From NCBI GenBank assembly GCA_041395205.1, contig JAWLAZ010000001.1:62001-126000 (forward strand): DNA of 64,000 bases, given 5' to 3'. Numbering within the stretch: position 1 is the stretch's first letter; every line of letters begins with the position of its first letter. The notes beneath the pieces were generated by a model that saw only the letters and a list, made by a program, of their open reading frames with translations, did not search any database and had not been told where the DNA came from. Below are positions 27,864 through 36,109 of this stretch, in pieces. The position numbers were made by a program, and so were the translations under genes. The DNA comes from JAHEFU01 sp041395205 (GTDB taxonomy: Bacteria; 4484-113; JAFGCY01).

Positions 27864-28674
27864 CTCTGCTGTCCGGAGCAGTGTCGCCGGGCTTATCCAG
27901 CGGGAGATTGCCATGCCAGCCGGTCTGGGAACGCGGGGTGAAGCGCTCGCCACGGCGGATCTCCTCCGCGGTCTGCTTCAGCTCCTGCAGGGCCTCTTCG
28001 TCAACCTCGAGTCCGCCCGCATAGGGATCGCGGGCTGCGGCAGACTGCGGGGCGGCCCGGCGCTTGCCGGTGAAGGCCTTGATGTCCATTGCCACGAGCA
28101 CGATTGCCAGGCAGAGCGTGCCGATCACCGCCGCGCTGTCAGCGACGTTGAAGATCGGGAAGTCGTAGGGATCGCCGAGCTGCGGGAAGAGCCTGCCGAG
28201 CAGGGGCAGCTTGACGTCCACGAAGTCCACGACCTCCTGCACGCGCAGGCGGTCAATGAAGTTGCCAAGTGCGCCGCCGACGATCAGGCCGAAGATCCAG
28301 GTCATGCCGCGCTTCTCCGCGAAGTAGCGCTTCCAGACGTAGATCAGCGCCAGCGCGATCACGATGCTGACGAGGCTAAGGTAGATGCTGTTGCCCCGGA
28401 ACATGCTCCAGGCCGCACCGGTGTTGGTTGTCAGCTGCCACTGGATCCAGGGGTTCCAGACCTTGACGACCTGCGTGGGCGGGAAGTAGGTGGACTGGAT
28501 CATCTGCTTGCCCCACAGGGAGAAGTAGGGCCCGAGGAAGGCGGCGAAGCTCGCATGCTCATGCCGGCCGAGCAGGAACACGAACCAGGCCTTGGAAAGC
28601 TGGTCGGCGATGATGATGAAAACTGCAAGGCTGCTGAAGAGCACTGTATGGCTGCGGGCTGCGGGCTTCGTCAT
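27850..28674 (-). CDS. lspA: Lipoprotein signal peptidase (signal peptidase II)
   Basis: Aspartyl protease of the inner membrane that cuts the signal peptide of lipid-modified prolipoproteins, of which this window encodes at least six. Four transmembrane helices. Catalytic aspartates D141 in GNFIDR and D179 in FNVADSAA; the NTGAAWSM motif is also present. At 274 aa it is about 100 residues longer than usual: a charged cytoplasmic tail after ~200 (RRAAPQ... to ...SRDEDR), and an extra ~25-residue loop around 50-75. Confidence 0.95.
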   Translation of the reverse strand: MTKPAARSHTVLFSSLAVFIIIADQLSKAWFVFLLGRHEHASFAAFLGPYFSLWGKQMIQSTYFPPTQVVKVWNPWIQWQLTTNTGAAWSMFRGNSIYLSLVSIVIALALIYVWKRYFAEKRGMTWIFGLIVGGALGNFIDRLRVQEVVDFVDVKLPLLGRLFPQLGDPYDFPIFNVADSAAVIGTLCLAIVLVAMDIKAFTGKRRAAPQSAAARDPYAGGLEVDEEALQELKQTAEEIRRGERFTPRSQTGWHGNLPLDKPGDTAPDSRDEDR

Positions 28675-28698
28675 GCGGCAGTGAGTTTACAGCAAGTT

Positions 28699-28768
28699 CA
28701 CTGCCCTCTCGCGCAAGCGCTCGATGGTCTGGCGCTGCGCTGGCGCATTCGCGCCAACGGGTCGCGCG
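28699..28768 (-). repeat. Bipartite hairpin element, copy F
   Basis: On the minus strand: hairpin 1 with outer GGCGC/GCGCC and inner TGCGC/GCGCA (28731-28755 region), the AGACC junction, then hairpin 2 CCATC-GA-GCGC-TT-GCGC-GA-GAGGG (28704-28727), whose outer stem has one mismatch. Head-to-head with copy A. Assigned by the shared AGACC junction and the GA...GA pattern. Confidence 0.6.
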
Positions 28769-28785
28769 GAAGTTGCCGCAGAATG

Positions 28786-28864
28786 GATGATGCATCGCGC
28801 AATCAGCGAGGAGCTTAGCTTCGAGCTGGATTGCAGACCGCCGAGCGCTCGCGCGAGGCGGAAG
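28786..28864 (+). repeat. Bipartite hairpin element, copy A
   Basis: GCATCGC (28792-28798), hairpin 1 with outer GCAATC/GATTGC and inner AGCGAGGAGC/GCTTCGAGCT (28799-28834), AGA, hairpin 2 CCGCC-GA-GCGC-TC-GCGC-GA-GGCGG (28838-28861). Both hairpins keep GA opposite GA. Best complete copy of a family seen about seven times here. The 305-bp gap between lspA and the VOC gene is filled by copies F and A plus two plain hairpins (28945-28980). Confidence 0.8.
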
Positions 28865-28944
28865 CAGGATATGGTCTGACCCTGCGGCTGCGCTTCCGCG
28901 CATCCGGGTCGGGTGGAAGCTACAGGAAAATGGATGCCGGTAGC

Positions 28945-28980
28945 CCGGCGTTCACGCCGGCTCAGGCCGTAAACGGCCTG
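28945..28980. repeat. Two dispersed hairpins at the VOC gene end
   Basis: CCGGCG-TTCA-CGCCGG (28945-28960) and CAGGCCGT-AA-ACGGCCTG (28963-28980) end at the stop codon of the VOC gene on the other strand. Either may act as its terminator; both match the hairpin style at 40290-40500. Confidence 0.6.
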
Positions 28981-29349
28981 CTACCCGCGCTCCTCCAGAC
29001 CGAGGTAGCGGCCGTCGGGATCGCGGAACTCGGCGATGCGCACGCTGTCACTCATACGCTGCACCGGGCGCACATCAAGGCCGCTGCTCAGCAGTTCATC
29101 GCGGGCCTGTTCGATGTCGTCAACGAGGAGGAGCAGCTGGTCCGGTGAGTTGCCAAGGCTGTGTTCCTCGTAGGGCATGGCGCTGCTCCAGGCGCAGAGG
29201 CAGAGCTGCTGGCCCTTGACGTCGAAACAGGCCCAGCCCGCCTCGGGGCTGCCGATGAGCGGCAGTCCGAGCCTGTCGCGGTAGAAGGCCAGCGAGGCCT
29301 CGAAGTCCCTGACGATGAAAACCGTGCGTGCCATGCCGCGGATCTGCAT
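28981..29349 (-). CDS. VOC (glyoxalase/bleomycin-resistance) family protein
   Basis: 122 aa, single VOC domain of two beta-alpha-beta-beta-beta modules: TVFIVRDFEASLAFYRDRLG opens module 1 and QLLLLVDDIEQARDELLSSG opens module 2, ending RIAEFRDPDGRYLGLEE. These are metal-dependent lyases, isomerases, dioxygenases or binding proteins; the ligand cannot be inferred. Start at 29349 (ATG) or five codons later. Related in fold but not clearly in detail to the VOC protein at 45035. Confidence 0.88.
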   Translation of the reverse strand: MQIRGMARTVFIVRDFEASLAFYRDRLGLPLIGSPEAGWACFDVKGQQLCLCAWSSAMPYEEHSLGNSPDQLLLLVDDIEQARDELLSSGLDVRPVQRMSDSVRIAEFRDPDGRYLGLEERG

Positions 29350-29375
29350 CCCAGCATGTTAGCAAGCGCGCGGGC

Positions 29376-29588
29376 CTAGCCCGGCGGCTGGTTGTGGCGC
29401 AGCAGGAAGCCGACGATGCTCGAGCCCGCCAGCAGGGAGAGCAGACAGAGCACTGTCACCCAGGCCGGGCTCTCGGCATTGCGGCGCAGGCTTGTCACCA
29501 GCCCGGCCAGGCCGCTGGCCAGCAGCAGCAGGCCCAGAGCCCAGAGGATGATGTAGACCGTCGTGTCAACCTGTCCGTGCTGTGGCAA
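29376..29588 (-). CDS. Two-helix membrane protein, 70 aa
   Basis: Two hydrophobic helices (VYIILWALGLLLLASGLAGL and TVLCLLSLLAGSSIVGFLL) joined by a short basic loop LRRNAES. Precedes the VOC gene on the same strand by 26 bp, so likely co-transcribed. No family recognised. Confidence 0.6.
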   Translation of the reverse strand: MPQHGQVDTTVYIILWALGLLLLASGLAGLVTSLRRNAESPAWVTVLCLLSLLAGSSIVGFLLRHNQPPG

Positions 29589-29603
29589 TCCGTGCTCCAG
29601 GGC

Positions 29604-29861
29604 TCAGGGCAGCAGGCGGCGCACCGCGAAGGCGCAGAAGGCCAGCCCGGCCAGCAGGCTCAGCAGGTATGAGGCGTTCATCTCGAAGAAGGAACGCTGG
29701 TCATACTTGCCCTCACCGCTGAACATGCCCGTGATGCCGATCCAGATCAGCACCACGCCGATGATGATGTGGCTGATGGGGGAGGTGAACAGGTAGTAGC
29801 CGCGGCCCATGCCATAGCCCAGACAGAGGCTGGACAGAGAATCCGTCAGGCAGAGTTCCAC
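29604..29861 (-). CDS. Two-helix membrane protein, 85 aa
   Basis: Helices PISHIIIGVVLIWIGITGMF and LLSLLAGLAFCAFAVRRL separated by a charged loop. GTG start at 29861 chosen for the AGGGGG about 7 nt upstream; ATG at 29810 is an alternative. Lies 15 bp upstream of the 70-aa membrane protein; both share the LLSLLAG segment, hinting at an old duplication or similar packing. Confidence 0.58.
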   Translation of the reverse strand: MELCLTDSLSSLCLGYGMGRGYYLFTSPISHIIIGVVLIWIGITGMFSGEGKYDQRSFFEMNASYLLSLLAGLAFCAFAVRRLLP

Positions 29862-29963
29862 GGCTGACCCCCTGGCGCATCCCCCGCGCCGTGGCGATTA
29901 TAGCGCCGACCGGCCCCCGTCATTGGCAACGGGGACCGGTGGCCAGGTTGGGTGAATTGATCT

Positions 29964-30296
29964 TCAGTTTGAGAAGAGCAGCAGGCGCACCAGCAGGTTG
30001 ACAACCATGCCGATCAGCCCGAGCGTCCAGGCCTGCTCCCATTCGATCTCCAGCACCTGGCGCGCGGCCAGGGCGGTGGCGGCGAAGAACAGGGCATTGA
30101 AGAAGATGAAGGGTGCCAGGGCGCGGATCGGGAACAGCAGGATGCTGAAGACCACCGCGCCGACGATCCAGAGCACGAGGTGCACGGTGCTGACCGCCAG
30201 GGCCTTGCCCAGGCCGATCTTCCCGATGCCGGTCTGCTGCGCTCCGAAATAGATGGCCGCCGTATTGGCAGCGAAAGCGATCATGCTTGCGAACAT
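29964..30296 (-). CDS. Membrane protein, 110 aa
   Basis: Starts MFASMIAFAANTAAIYFGAQ behind GGGGTGAG 5-6 nt before ATG, which decides against the longer frame. Four hydrophobic segments (VHLVLWIVGAVVFSILLFPI, FIFFNALFFAATALAA, LGLIGMVVNLLVRLLLF). Pattern is like small DUF4126/phage-holin IV-type proteins but no firm assignment. Confidence 0.65.
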   Translation of the reverse strand: MFASMIAFAANTAAIYFGAQQTGIGKIGLGKALAVSTVHLVLWIVGAVVFSILLFPIRALAPFIFFNALFFAATALAARQVLEIEWEQAWTLGLIGMVVNLLVRLLLFSN

Positions 30297-30463
30297 ATTC
30301 TCACCCCATCGCCTGCTGCGGTGCATCCCTCGCACCAGCACAGACCAACATCAATGATTTCAATCCAGACATCAGGATTTCAAAGAATCCATTCACTGAT
30401 CCTGATGTCATGTTATGTGTGACGAAGATCTGACTGCAGAGTTTCAAGGCGGCCGCTGATTTC

Positions 30464-30814
30464 TCAGGCAGGCTTGATGATGTCAAATGCGAAGGCGAAG
30501 AGCAGGTAGGCGATCATGCAGAACAGCCCAGTGCGCCAGGCCAGGCCGGGGCGGCTGCGCACGAAGGGCCAGATCGCCAGCGTGCTGGAGCTGAACCAGA
30601 TGAGCGAGATCACCGGGCGCGTGATCCATTTCGAAGCATCGTCCGGCAGCAGGATGAAGCCGATGATGTGGCAGACGAAGGCCGCGAAATAGCTGGCCAG
30701 CGTCGGCAGCAGCGCGGCCCGCAGCCTGAGGCCGTTGACGCGGAAGACCATCGCCACCGCGCTGAACTGCATCAGCAGCAGGATGAGGCCCTCGAATGGT
30801 CCGAATCTACCCAC
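30464..30814 (-). CDS. Membrane protein, 116 aa
   Basis: Four hydrophobic segments (GLILLLMQFSAVAMVFRV, LASYFAAFVCHIIGFILL, PVISLIWFSSSTLAIWPFV, GLFCMIAYLLFAFAFDII). GTG start; an internal ATG (MQFSAV) is possible. Same strand and spacing style as the other three small membrane genes in 29.4-30.8 kb. Function unknown. Confidence 0.6.
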   Translation of the reverse strand: MGRFGPFEGLILLLMQFSAVAMVFRVNGLRLRAALLPTLASYFAAFVCHIIGFILLPDDASKWITRPVISLIWFSSSTLAIWPFVRSRPGLAWRTGLFCMIAYLLFAFAFDIIKPA

Positions 30815-30873
30815 AGCGGGATTATACGTGTGTCCTGGAAAGATATCTGAGTCGCGGCAGACCGGGATCGCGT

Positions 30874-31285
30874 TCAGGGACTGTTGATTATTGACCGAGT
30901 CAGACTGTCCGTGAAGATGGTGAATGACATAACCGTAAGGCTCACGAGGAATACCACCAGATGAATTCGGCGAATATCTCCGCGTCCCTGCTCCGGTGGC
31001 ACCAGCCCGGAAACAAACCAGCCTGCTGCACTGAGCATCACTATGCCCAGTTCCAGGCTTATGTCCGAAATTCCGGATCGGCGCAGAAGCATCTCAAGCA
31101 GCAGACCAGGCGGCAAGCTGCAGCCGGTGGCAATCAGCGCCAGCTTTGCCAGGAATCCACGTGTAAGGGGAGGGGGCTTGAACTTTACTAGAACCGACTG
31201 CAGCAGCGCGAATTCCAGGGCAAACTAGCATGCCGGCCCTGATCAGCGTTATGCATGTAAATAAAAGCAGCAAATCCAAGGGCAT
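30874..31285 (-). pseudogene. Frameshifted small membrane protein
   Basis: From ATG at 31285 the frame gives a hydrophobic start (MPLDLLLLFTCITLIRAGML) and then turns into sequence of poor quality. The neighbouring frame, open from just after a TAG at about 31223, continues with FALEFALLQSVLVKF, ARGFLAKLALIATGCS-type helices, then LGIVMLSAAGWFVSGLV and LVVFLVSLTVMSFTIF to 30874. A single-base change near 31225 would join them into a four-helix protein of about 135 aa. Either a pseudogene or a sequence error. Confidence 0.4.
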
Positions 31286-31358
31286 TGCTGAAGCATAGCA
31301 CTGATGAATGGACAGCCGCGCGGCAGCGAGTTGCGGCTTGCCTGCATCCGGCCTGTGA

Positions 31359-31589
31359 TCAGTCGCCCTTTGTGTAGCGTGCGCGGTAGGGCTCGGGGCG
31401 GCGCGGGGTCAGGCGGAACTGCCGGTCGCGCTCAATCAGGTCCTCGATGATGTACTCGGCCTGCTCAGTCGTGAGCTGCTGACCCAGTTCGAGCTGTTCC
31501 AGCAGCAGCGGTCCGCTGATGAAGCGCCGCGTGCGCTCGGGCAGGGCGGGCTCTTGCATCTCAGGCTGGCTGTACTCGGCAGGCGTCAC
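31359..31589 (-). CDS. Small protein downstream of the Gld operon
   Basis: 76 aa from GTG (66 aa from ATG at 31559). Charged, with ISGPLLLEQLELGQQLTTEQ and AEYIIEDLIERDRQFRLTPR forming likely helices. 45 bp after the DUF4340 gene on the same strand, so perhaps the last gene of that operon. Not recognised. Confidence 0.5.
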   Translation of the reverse strand: MTPAEYSQPEMQEPALPERTRRFISGPLLLEQLELGQQLTTEQAEYIIEDLIERDRQFRLTPRRPEPYRARYTKGD

Positions 31590-31634
31590 GGTAAGGTATA
31601 CCGTTTATCGGCCCGGGTTGCCAAAGCTGGAGGG

Positions 31635-32732
31635 CTACTCGCCCCCGGCCGCACTCCCTGCATCCGCCATGCCCTCAGCATCCGCCTCCGCTTCAGTCCC
31701 GGCTGCATCCCCATCCGCGGAGGGTTCCGGCACGGGCTCCTGGTAGAAGCTCAGCAGCGTGAAGTCCAGGTCAAGCAGGAAGCCGAGGTTGGAGCGGCTG
31801 GTCTTGTAGACCCGGCCCTCCGTATCACTGACTATGATGTTGCCTTCCTCATTGCCGTGGATCGTGAGCGTGTAGCTCTTCCCGGCGGCTTCCACGATCA
31901 GGCAGGGCGTGGCCCCGGGGTCGTACTGCTCCGCCGGCAGCGTGGAGGGGTCGTCAATGAAGGTCTGGATCCGCAGCCCGCTGAATCTGTCAACGAGCTC
32001 CTTCAGGTCATTCTGGTTGCCGTTGCCACCGGCCCCGTCGATCGTCCAGTATTCGCCCTCCTTGCTGAAGGCCTGAGGCTCAGCGGTGAGGCTGCCGTCC
32101 TCCAGCACGGGCGTGACCGTCACATGCGTTGCCAGCAGCGGGTCGTAGTGCCAGAGCTGCTTGGAGCGGTAGTCGTCAAAGGAGTAGCCGAGCGCAGTGC
32201 GCAGGTTGGCACTGGCCTTGTAGACGCTGTCCTCCCCGGCCATGCGCACGAAGCAGCCCTTGACGTTCTCGGTGCTCTTGCCGACGAGCAGCGTGAGCTT
32301 GGGATCGCTGCCACCGGCATACACCGCCAGGCTGTAGGCCTGGTCCTCATTGAGCTCGAAGGTCGGATGGTGCTCCGGCTTGTCGCTCATCATCGCCTCG
32401 CTGCGCAGCTCCGGGAGCATGTCGAGCAGGCTCGCCGTGCGGGCCTCATCCGCTGGGTACTCCGCCCCGTCCTTGAGCGCGAACCAGTTGTCATCATGCT
32501 TCATGAGCGAGTAGCTCTCGCCCTTGGGGGTCCTCACGTCGAGACGGCTGATCGCGTCGCGCTCGGCATCGACCAGCATCCCGGCAGCCAGGCCCTGCTC
32601 TACGTTGTCAGGACCAGCGCCCTCGCCGCCCGCGTTGTCAGCGGGATTGCGGAACACGATGAACGAGATGATGGCAAGCACCGCGAGAATCGCGAGCGGT
32701 GCCGCGAGATTGACCTTTCCACTCCTGGACAT
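31635..32732 (-). CDS. DUF4340 protein, partner of Gld-type exporter
   Basis: 365 aa. N-terminal membrane anchor (LAAPLAILAVLAIISFIVF), then the repeat pattern of DUF4340: ISRLDVRTPKGESYSLMKHD, WFALKDGAEYPADEARTASL and DPKLTLLVGKSTENVKGCFV. DUF4340 proteins usually sit right after GldG-like genes and are thought to be extracytoplasmic partners. The C-terminal ~30 residues are Ala/Gly/Asp-rich low complexity. AGGAGG overlaps the stop of the preceding gene (TAGGAGG) and lies 5 nt before ATG. Confidence 0.88.
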   Translation of the reverse strand: MSRSGKVNLAAPLAILAVLAIISFIVFRNPADNAGGEGAGPDNVEQGLAAGMLVDAERDAISRLDVRTPKGESYSLMKHDDNWFALKDGAEYPADEARTASLLDMLPELRSEAMMSDKPEHHPTFELNEDQAYSLAVYAGGSDPKLTLLVGKSTENVKGCFVRMAGEDSVYKASANLRTALGYSFDDYRSKQLWHYDPLLATHVTVTPVLEDGSLTAEPQAFSKEGEYWTIDGAGGNGNQNDLKELVDRFSGLRIQTFIDDPSTLPAEQYDPGATPCLIVEAAGKSYTLTIHGNEEGNIIVSDTEGRVYKTSRSNLGFLLDLDFTLLSFYQEPVPEPSADGDAAGTEAEADAEGMADAGSAAGGE

Positions 32733-32741
32733 CCTTCCCTC

Positions 32742-34418
32742 CTAGGCTCCGCCGTAGCGGGCCTCGATAGCCCTGCGGCCTGTCCTGCGGGTCACGCCCA
32801 GCAGCAGGCCCAGCAGCACGAGCAGCACCGGCACACCGGCCAGGTTCAGCCACTTCCACGTGCTCTTCTCACTGTCACTCAGTCCGGCGCGCAGCGGCCG
32901 TGAGGTCACGGGAGCACTGCGCAGCTCCAGCAGCCAGTCACCCATCAGCTGGGTGTCAACGATGTTGGCGGCGAACAGCGCATTCGTCTGCGCCTGCTGG
33001 AACATGCGGTCCGTCATGGCCCGCGCGCTGGCTAGCACGATCAGGTTGCCATCGGCGCTGCCCACGGCCTCATGCGTATGCCCGGCGAAGGGATCCACCA
33101 CGGGGTCGATCGTGCCGTCCTCATTGGGACGCGGTTCGCCGGGAGCCGGCGCTCCGTCCGGGAAGGCCGTGGTGAACTTGCCGCGCAGCATCGCCACCAC
33201 CGTATAGGGGCCGGTGCTCTCGCTTTCCGTGGCCTTGTATTCCCAGTCCTGCTGAATGCCGACATCGAAGGGGCTGTTCATCAGGAAGCTGCCCGGTGTG
33301 GTCTGCGCCAGCCAGTCGAAGCTCACGCCATCCGTGGGGACCTCCTCCAGCGGGCAGGTCAGCGGCATCAGCAGCGATTCCAGCTTGCTCACCGCCGGCA
33401 CGTCGGGGTTGAAGCCCTCCGGCGTGATCTGCGTGTAGAGCGGGTACTGCATCGGGATCGGGAAGAAGTTGGTCGGAACCTGCACGATCCCGCAGCTGAC
33501 CGGATCGGCGATCAGCTTCTTGTTGAACTTCACGCCGTACTTCTCGAGCTGGTCCTCCATCGTCGGCAGGCTCGGGTAGGCCTGGTTCTCCATGCCCTGC
33601 TGGTTGAGCATCATGATCGGGTCAATGGCGATGATCGCGCGCCCGCCGCCCAGCAGGAACTGGTCGATGCTGTACTTCATGGTGTCGGAGAGGCCGAAGG
33701 CGCCGACGAGGAAGATCCCGTCCAGACCCTCCGGCAGAACCTGCTCCTCGGCGCCGATGCGCTTCACCTCATACTGCCCGCCTTCCTGGGTCAGGAGCTG
33801 GCGCAGGGTGTTGTAGGTCTGCTCCTGGGGCTGGCCGGGCTGCTGGTTCGTGTTGAAGGTACCCTCGAACACACCGATCACCGGCTTCTTCTCACGGGTC
33901 AGACGCACGAGCCGGCTGACCACGTCATATTCCAGGCTCTCCGTGCTGATCACGAAGGGGATGCTCTCAGAGCGGTCGAGGTGCGCCATGCTCATTCCGA
34001 AGAAGACCTTGCGCGAACTCTGCTGGTCCTTCTCAAGCACCTGCAGCTCCACCTCGGGCACGCCCTCATCCTGGGCCTTCTGCTTCAGCTCCTCGTCATC
34101 ACGGGGGTCGATGTAATGCACCGTCAGGTTGCCGCGCGAGAGGTTCTCGAACTCGCTCAGGCGGTCCCGGACCTCCGTGCGCATCGCCGCCAGCTGCGGC
34201 GGCAGCTCGGTCGTCATGTAGAAGTCGATCGAGAGCGGCGCATCGAGATTCGTCAGGAAGTCCTTGGTCTGCTGGCTGACGGTGTACATCCGGTTCTCGG
34301 TGAAATCAGCGCGGTAGCGCAGCAGGCGGTAGCCGAGGAAGTTGACCACCACCACGATCGCCAGCACGATGAAGATCTCGGCCAGGCTGTTTCCCTTGCG
34401 TTTGGTTCTGTTGTCCAT
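32742..34418 (-). CDS. GldG-like ABC exporter substrate-binding/auxiliary subunit
   Basis: 558 aa. N-terminal helix (SLAEIFIVLAIVVVVNFLGY), then a periplasmic part beginning YRADFTENRMYTVSQQTKDF, typical of the GldG/DUF4350-type ABC auxiliary proteins, with VIGVFEGTFNTNQQPGQ and LDGIFLVGAFGLSDTMKYSI further on, and a C-terminal helix (VPVLLVLLGLLLGVTRRTGR). Start chosen at the second of two adjacent ATGs, 6 nt after AGGAGG. In Bacteroidota GldA-GldF-GldG is tied to gliding; elsewhere such sets are general exporters of unknown cargo. Confidence 0.9.
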   Translation of the reverse strand: MDNRTKRKGNSLAEIFIVLAIVVVVNFLGYRLLRYRADFTENRMYTVSQQTKDFLTNLDAPLSIDFYMTTELPPQLAAMRTEVRDRLSEFENLSRGNLTVHYIDPRDDEELKQKAQDEGVPEVELQVLEKDQQSSRKVFFGMSMAHLDRSESIPFVISTESLEYDVVSRLVRLTREKKPVIGVFEGTFNTNQQPGQPQEQTYNTLRQLLTQEGGQYEVKRIGAEEQVLPEGLDGIFLVGAFGLSDTMKYSIDQFLLGGGRAIIAIDPIMMLNQQGMENQAYPSLPTMEDQLEKYGVKFNKKLIADPVSCGIVQVPTNFFPIPMQYPLYTQITPEGFNPDVPAVSKLESLLMPLTCPLEEVPTDGVSFDWLAQTTPGSFLMNSPFDVGIQQDWEYKATESESTGPYTVVAMLRGKFTTAFPDGAPAPGEPRPNEDGTIDPVVDPFAGHTHEAVGSADGNLIVLASARAMTDRMFQQAQTNALFAANIVDTQLMGDWLLELRSAPVTSRPLRAGLSDSEKSTWKWLNLAGVPVLLVLLGLLLGVTRRTGRRAIEARYGGA

Positions 34419-34428
34419 CATCTCCCTC

Positions 34429-35151
34429 CTAGCTCCACTTGCGGCTTTCAACCATGCGTGTCGTCAGGAAGCAGAAGAAGAAGATCATGCTTCCGAAGTA
34501 CAGCAGGTCGCGCAGGTCCAGCACGCCGCGTCCCAGACTGGAGTAGTGCGTCGTCAGCCCGATGTTGCGAAGCAGCACCGAGAAGCCGCCCTCCACGAAG
34601 AAGGTCACGAAGGGCAGGCCGACGAACAGCAGCACGGCGATCGCGGCCAGGGACAGGATGAAGGCCACGATCTGGTTGTCACTGAAGCTGGAGACCCAGC
34701 TGCCGATCGCGAGGTAGGTTGCCCCGAGCAGCAGGGCTCCGAAGTAGCTCATCAGGGTCTGGCCCTCGTCGATGCCGTTGCTGCTGAGCTTCATCACCGA
34801 GAACACGAGCGGCGTGGTCAGCAGCAGGATGCAGCCCAGCAGGCTGACACTCGCGAGGTACTTGCCGAGCACGACCTGCCATTCGGTGACGGGCAGGGTC
34901 AGGAGCGGCTCAATCGTGCCGGTCTTGCGCTCCTCGGCCCACTGGCCCATGGTCAGGGCCGGCAGGATCAGGAGGAAGGTCCAGGGCAGGAAGTCGAAGA
35001 AGGCGCGCAGGCTGGCCTGGCCTTCCACGAAGAAGGTGCGGAAGTAGAGGAAGTTCGTCAGCGCCAGGAAGGCGATGATGATGATGTAGGCGATCGGGCT
35101 GAACCAGAAGGCGCGGAACTCACGGTTCCAGACTGTGCAGATCTTACCCAT
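34429..35151 (-). CDS. ABC-2 type permease, GldF-like
   Basis: 240 aa, six transmembrane segments: AYIIIIAFLALTNFLYFRTF, FLPWTFLLILPALTMGQWAE, VSLLGCILLLTTPLVFSV and three more. The EERKTGTIEPLLTLPVTEWQ stretch is the conserved coupling region of ABC-2 permeases of the GldF/NatB kind. Start overlaps the ATPase stop by 8 bp. Confidence 0.92.
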   Translation of the reverse strand: MGKICTVWNREFRAFWFSPIAYIIIIAFLALTNFLYFRTFFVEGQASLRAFFDFLPWTFLLILPALTMGQWAEERKTGTIEPLLTLPVTEWQVVLGKYLASVSLLGCILLLTTPLVFSVMKLSSNGIDEGQTLMSYFGALLLGATYLAIGSWVSSFSDNQIVAFILSLAAIAVLLFVGLPFVTFFVEGGFSVLLRNIGLTTHYSSLGRGVLDLRDLLYFGSMIFFFCFLTTRMVESRKWS

Positions 35152-36109
35152 CCTGGCTGCCTCCTTCCTGGCCGCTGCGGCGGCCGGTCGTGCCGGTCAG
35201 GCTGAGGAACACGTCCTCGAGCGAGGTCGATGTATGCGAGAGTTCCAGCAGCTTGGCCCCGCTTTCCACAGCCGTGTCGAAGATCCGCTCGCGCAGGTCC
35301 TGGCCCTTCTCGGCCGAGATCGTCGCTGCCAGCTCCCCGTTCTCCATGTTGCTCGAGACCGCAGTCACGCCCTTCAGCTGCTCCAGGCGGCGCAGCGTGC
35401 CATCCCCGCCGCGCAGGCGCACGCTGTACTGCTCGTTGCCGCTGACCATGTCCAGCAGTTCGCCCGAGGTGCCTTCACCGACGAGCTTGCCGTTGCTGAT
35501 GATCAGGATCCGCGAGCAGGTGTTCTGCGCCTCGGGCAGGATGTGCGTGGAAAGCAGGATCGCCTTCTCCTCTGCGATGCGAGTGATCAGCGAGCGGATC
35601 TCCACGATCTGGGCAGGGTCCAGCCCGCTCGTGGGCTCATCGAGGATCAGCACCGGCGGATCGTTGAGCAGGGCCTGGGCCAGGCCCACACGCTGGTGGT
35701 AACCCTTGGAGAGCTGCGAGATGTCCTTGTGGGCCATCGTCGCCAGGCCGCAGGTCTGGATCACGTCGTCAATCCGGCCCTGGATCGCGGCGCTGGCCAC
35801 ACCCTGCATGCGCCCCATGTAGCGCAGGTAGTCCACCACGCCCATTTCCTCATAGAGCGCAGTGCTCTCAGGGAGGTAGCCCACGGCGGCCCGCGCCGCC
35901 AGAGGCTGGTCGATGATGTCGTGGCCGTTGATGCTGGCCGTGCCTTCGGTGGGTGCGAGGTATCCCGTCAGCACCTTCATCGTCGTGCTCTTCCCGGCAC
36001 CGTTGGGGCCGAGGAAACCGACGATCTCACCCTTGGACACGGAGAAGCTCACATCGTCGACAGCCAGGACCTCACCATATTTCTTGGTAAGTCCCGATAC
36101 TTCGATCAT
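35144..36109 (-). CDS. ABC transporter ATPase, GldA-like
   Basis: 321 aa. Drives the exporter formed with the 240-aa permease and the GldG/DUF4340 proteins. Walker A GPNGAGKST, Q-loop region, signature LSKGYHQRVGLAQALL, Walker B PPVLILDEPTSGLD and H-loop LLSTHI all present. The C-terminal ~80 residues (LRRLEQLKGVTAVSSNMENG) are the accessory domain of this subgroup. First gene of the operon GldA-GldF-GldG-DUF4340 with every junction overlapping or separated by under 11 bp. Confidence 0.95.
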   Translation of the reverse strand: MIEVSGLTKKYGEVLAVDDVSFSVSKGEIVGFLGPNGAGKSTTMKVLTGYLAPTEGTASINGHDIIDQPLAARAAVGYLPESTALYEEMGVVDYLRYMGRMQGVASAAIQGRIDDVIQTCGLATMAHKDISQLSKGYHQRVGLAQALLNDPPVLILDEPTSGLDPAQIVEIRSLITRIAEEKAILLSTHILPEAQNTCSRILIISNGKLVGEGTSGELLDMVSGNEQYSVRLRGGDGTLRRLEQLKGVTAVSSNMENGELAATISAEKGQDLRERIFDTAVESGAKLLELSHTSTSLEDVFLSLTGTTGRRSGQEGGSQDG

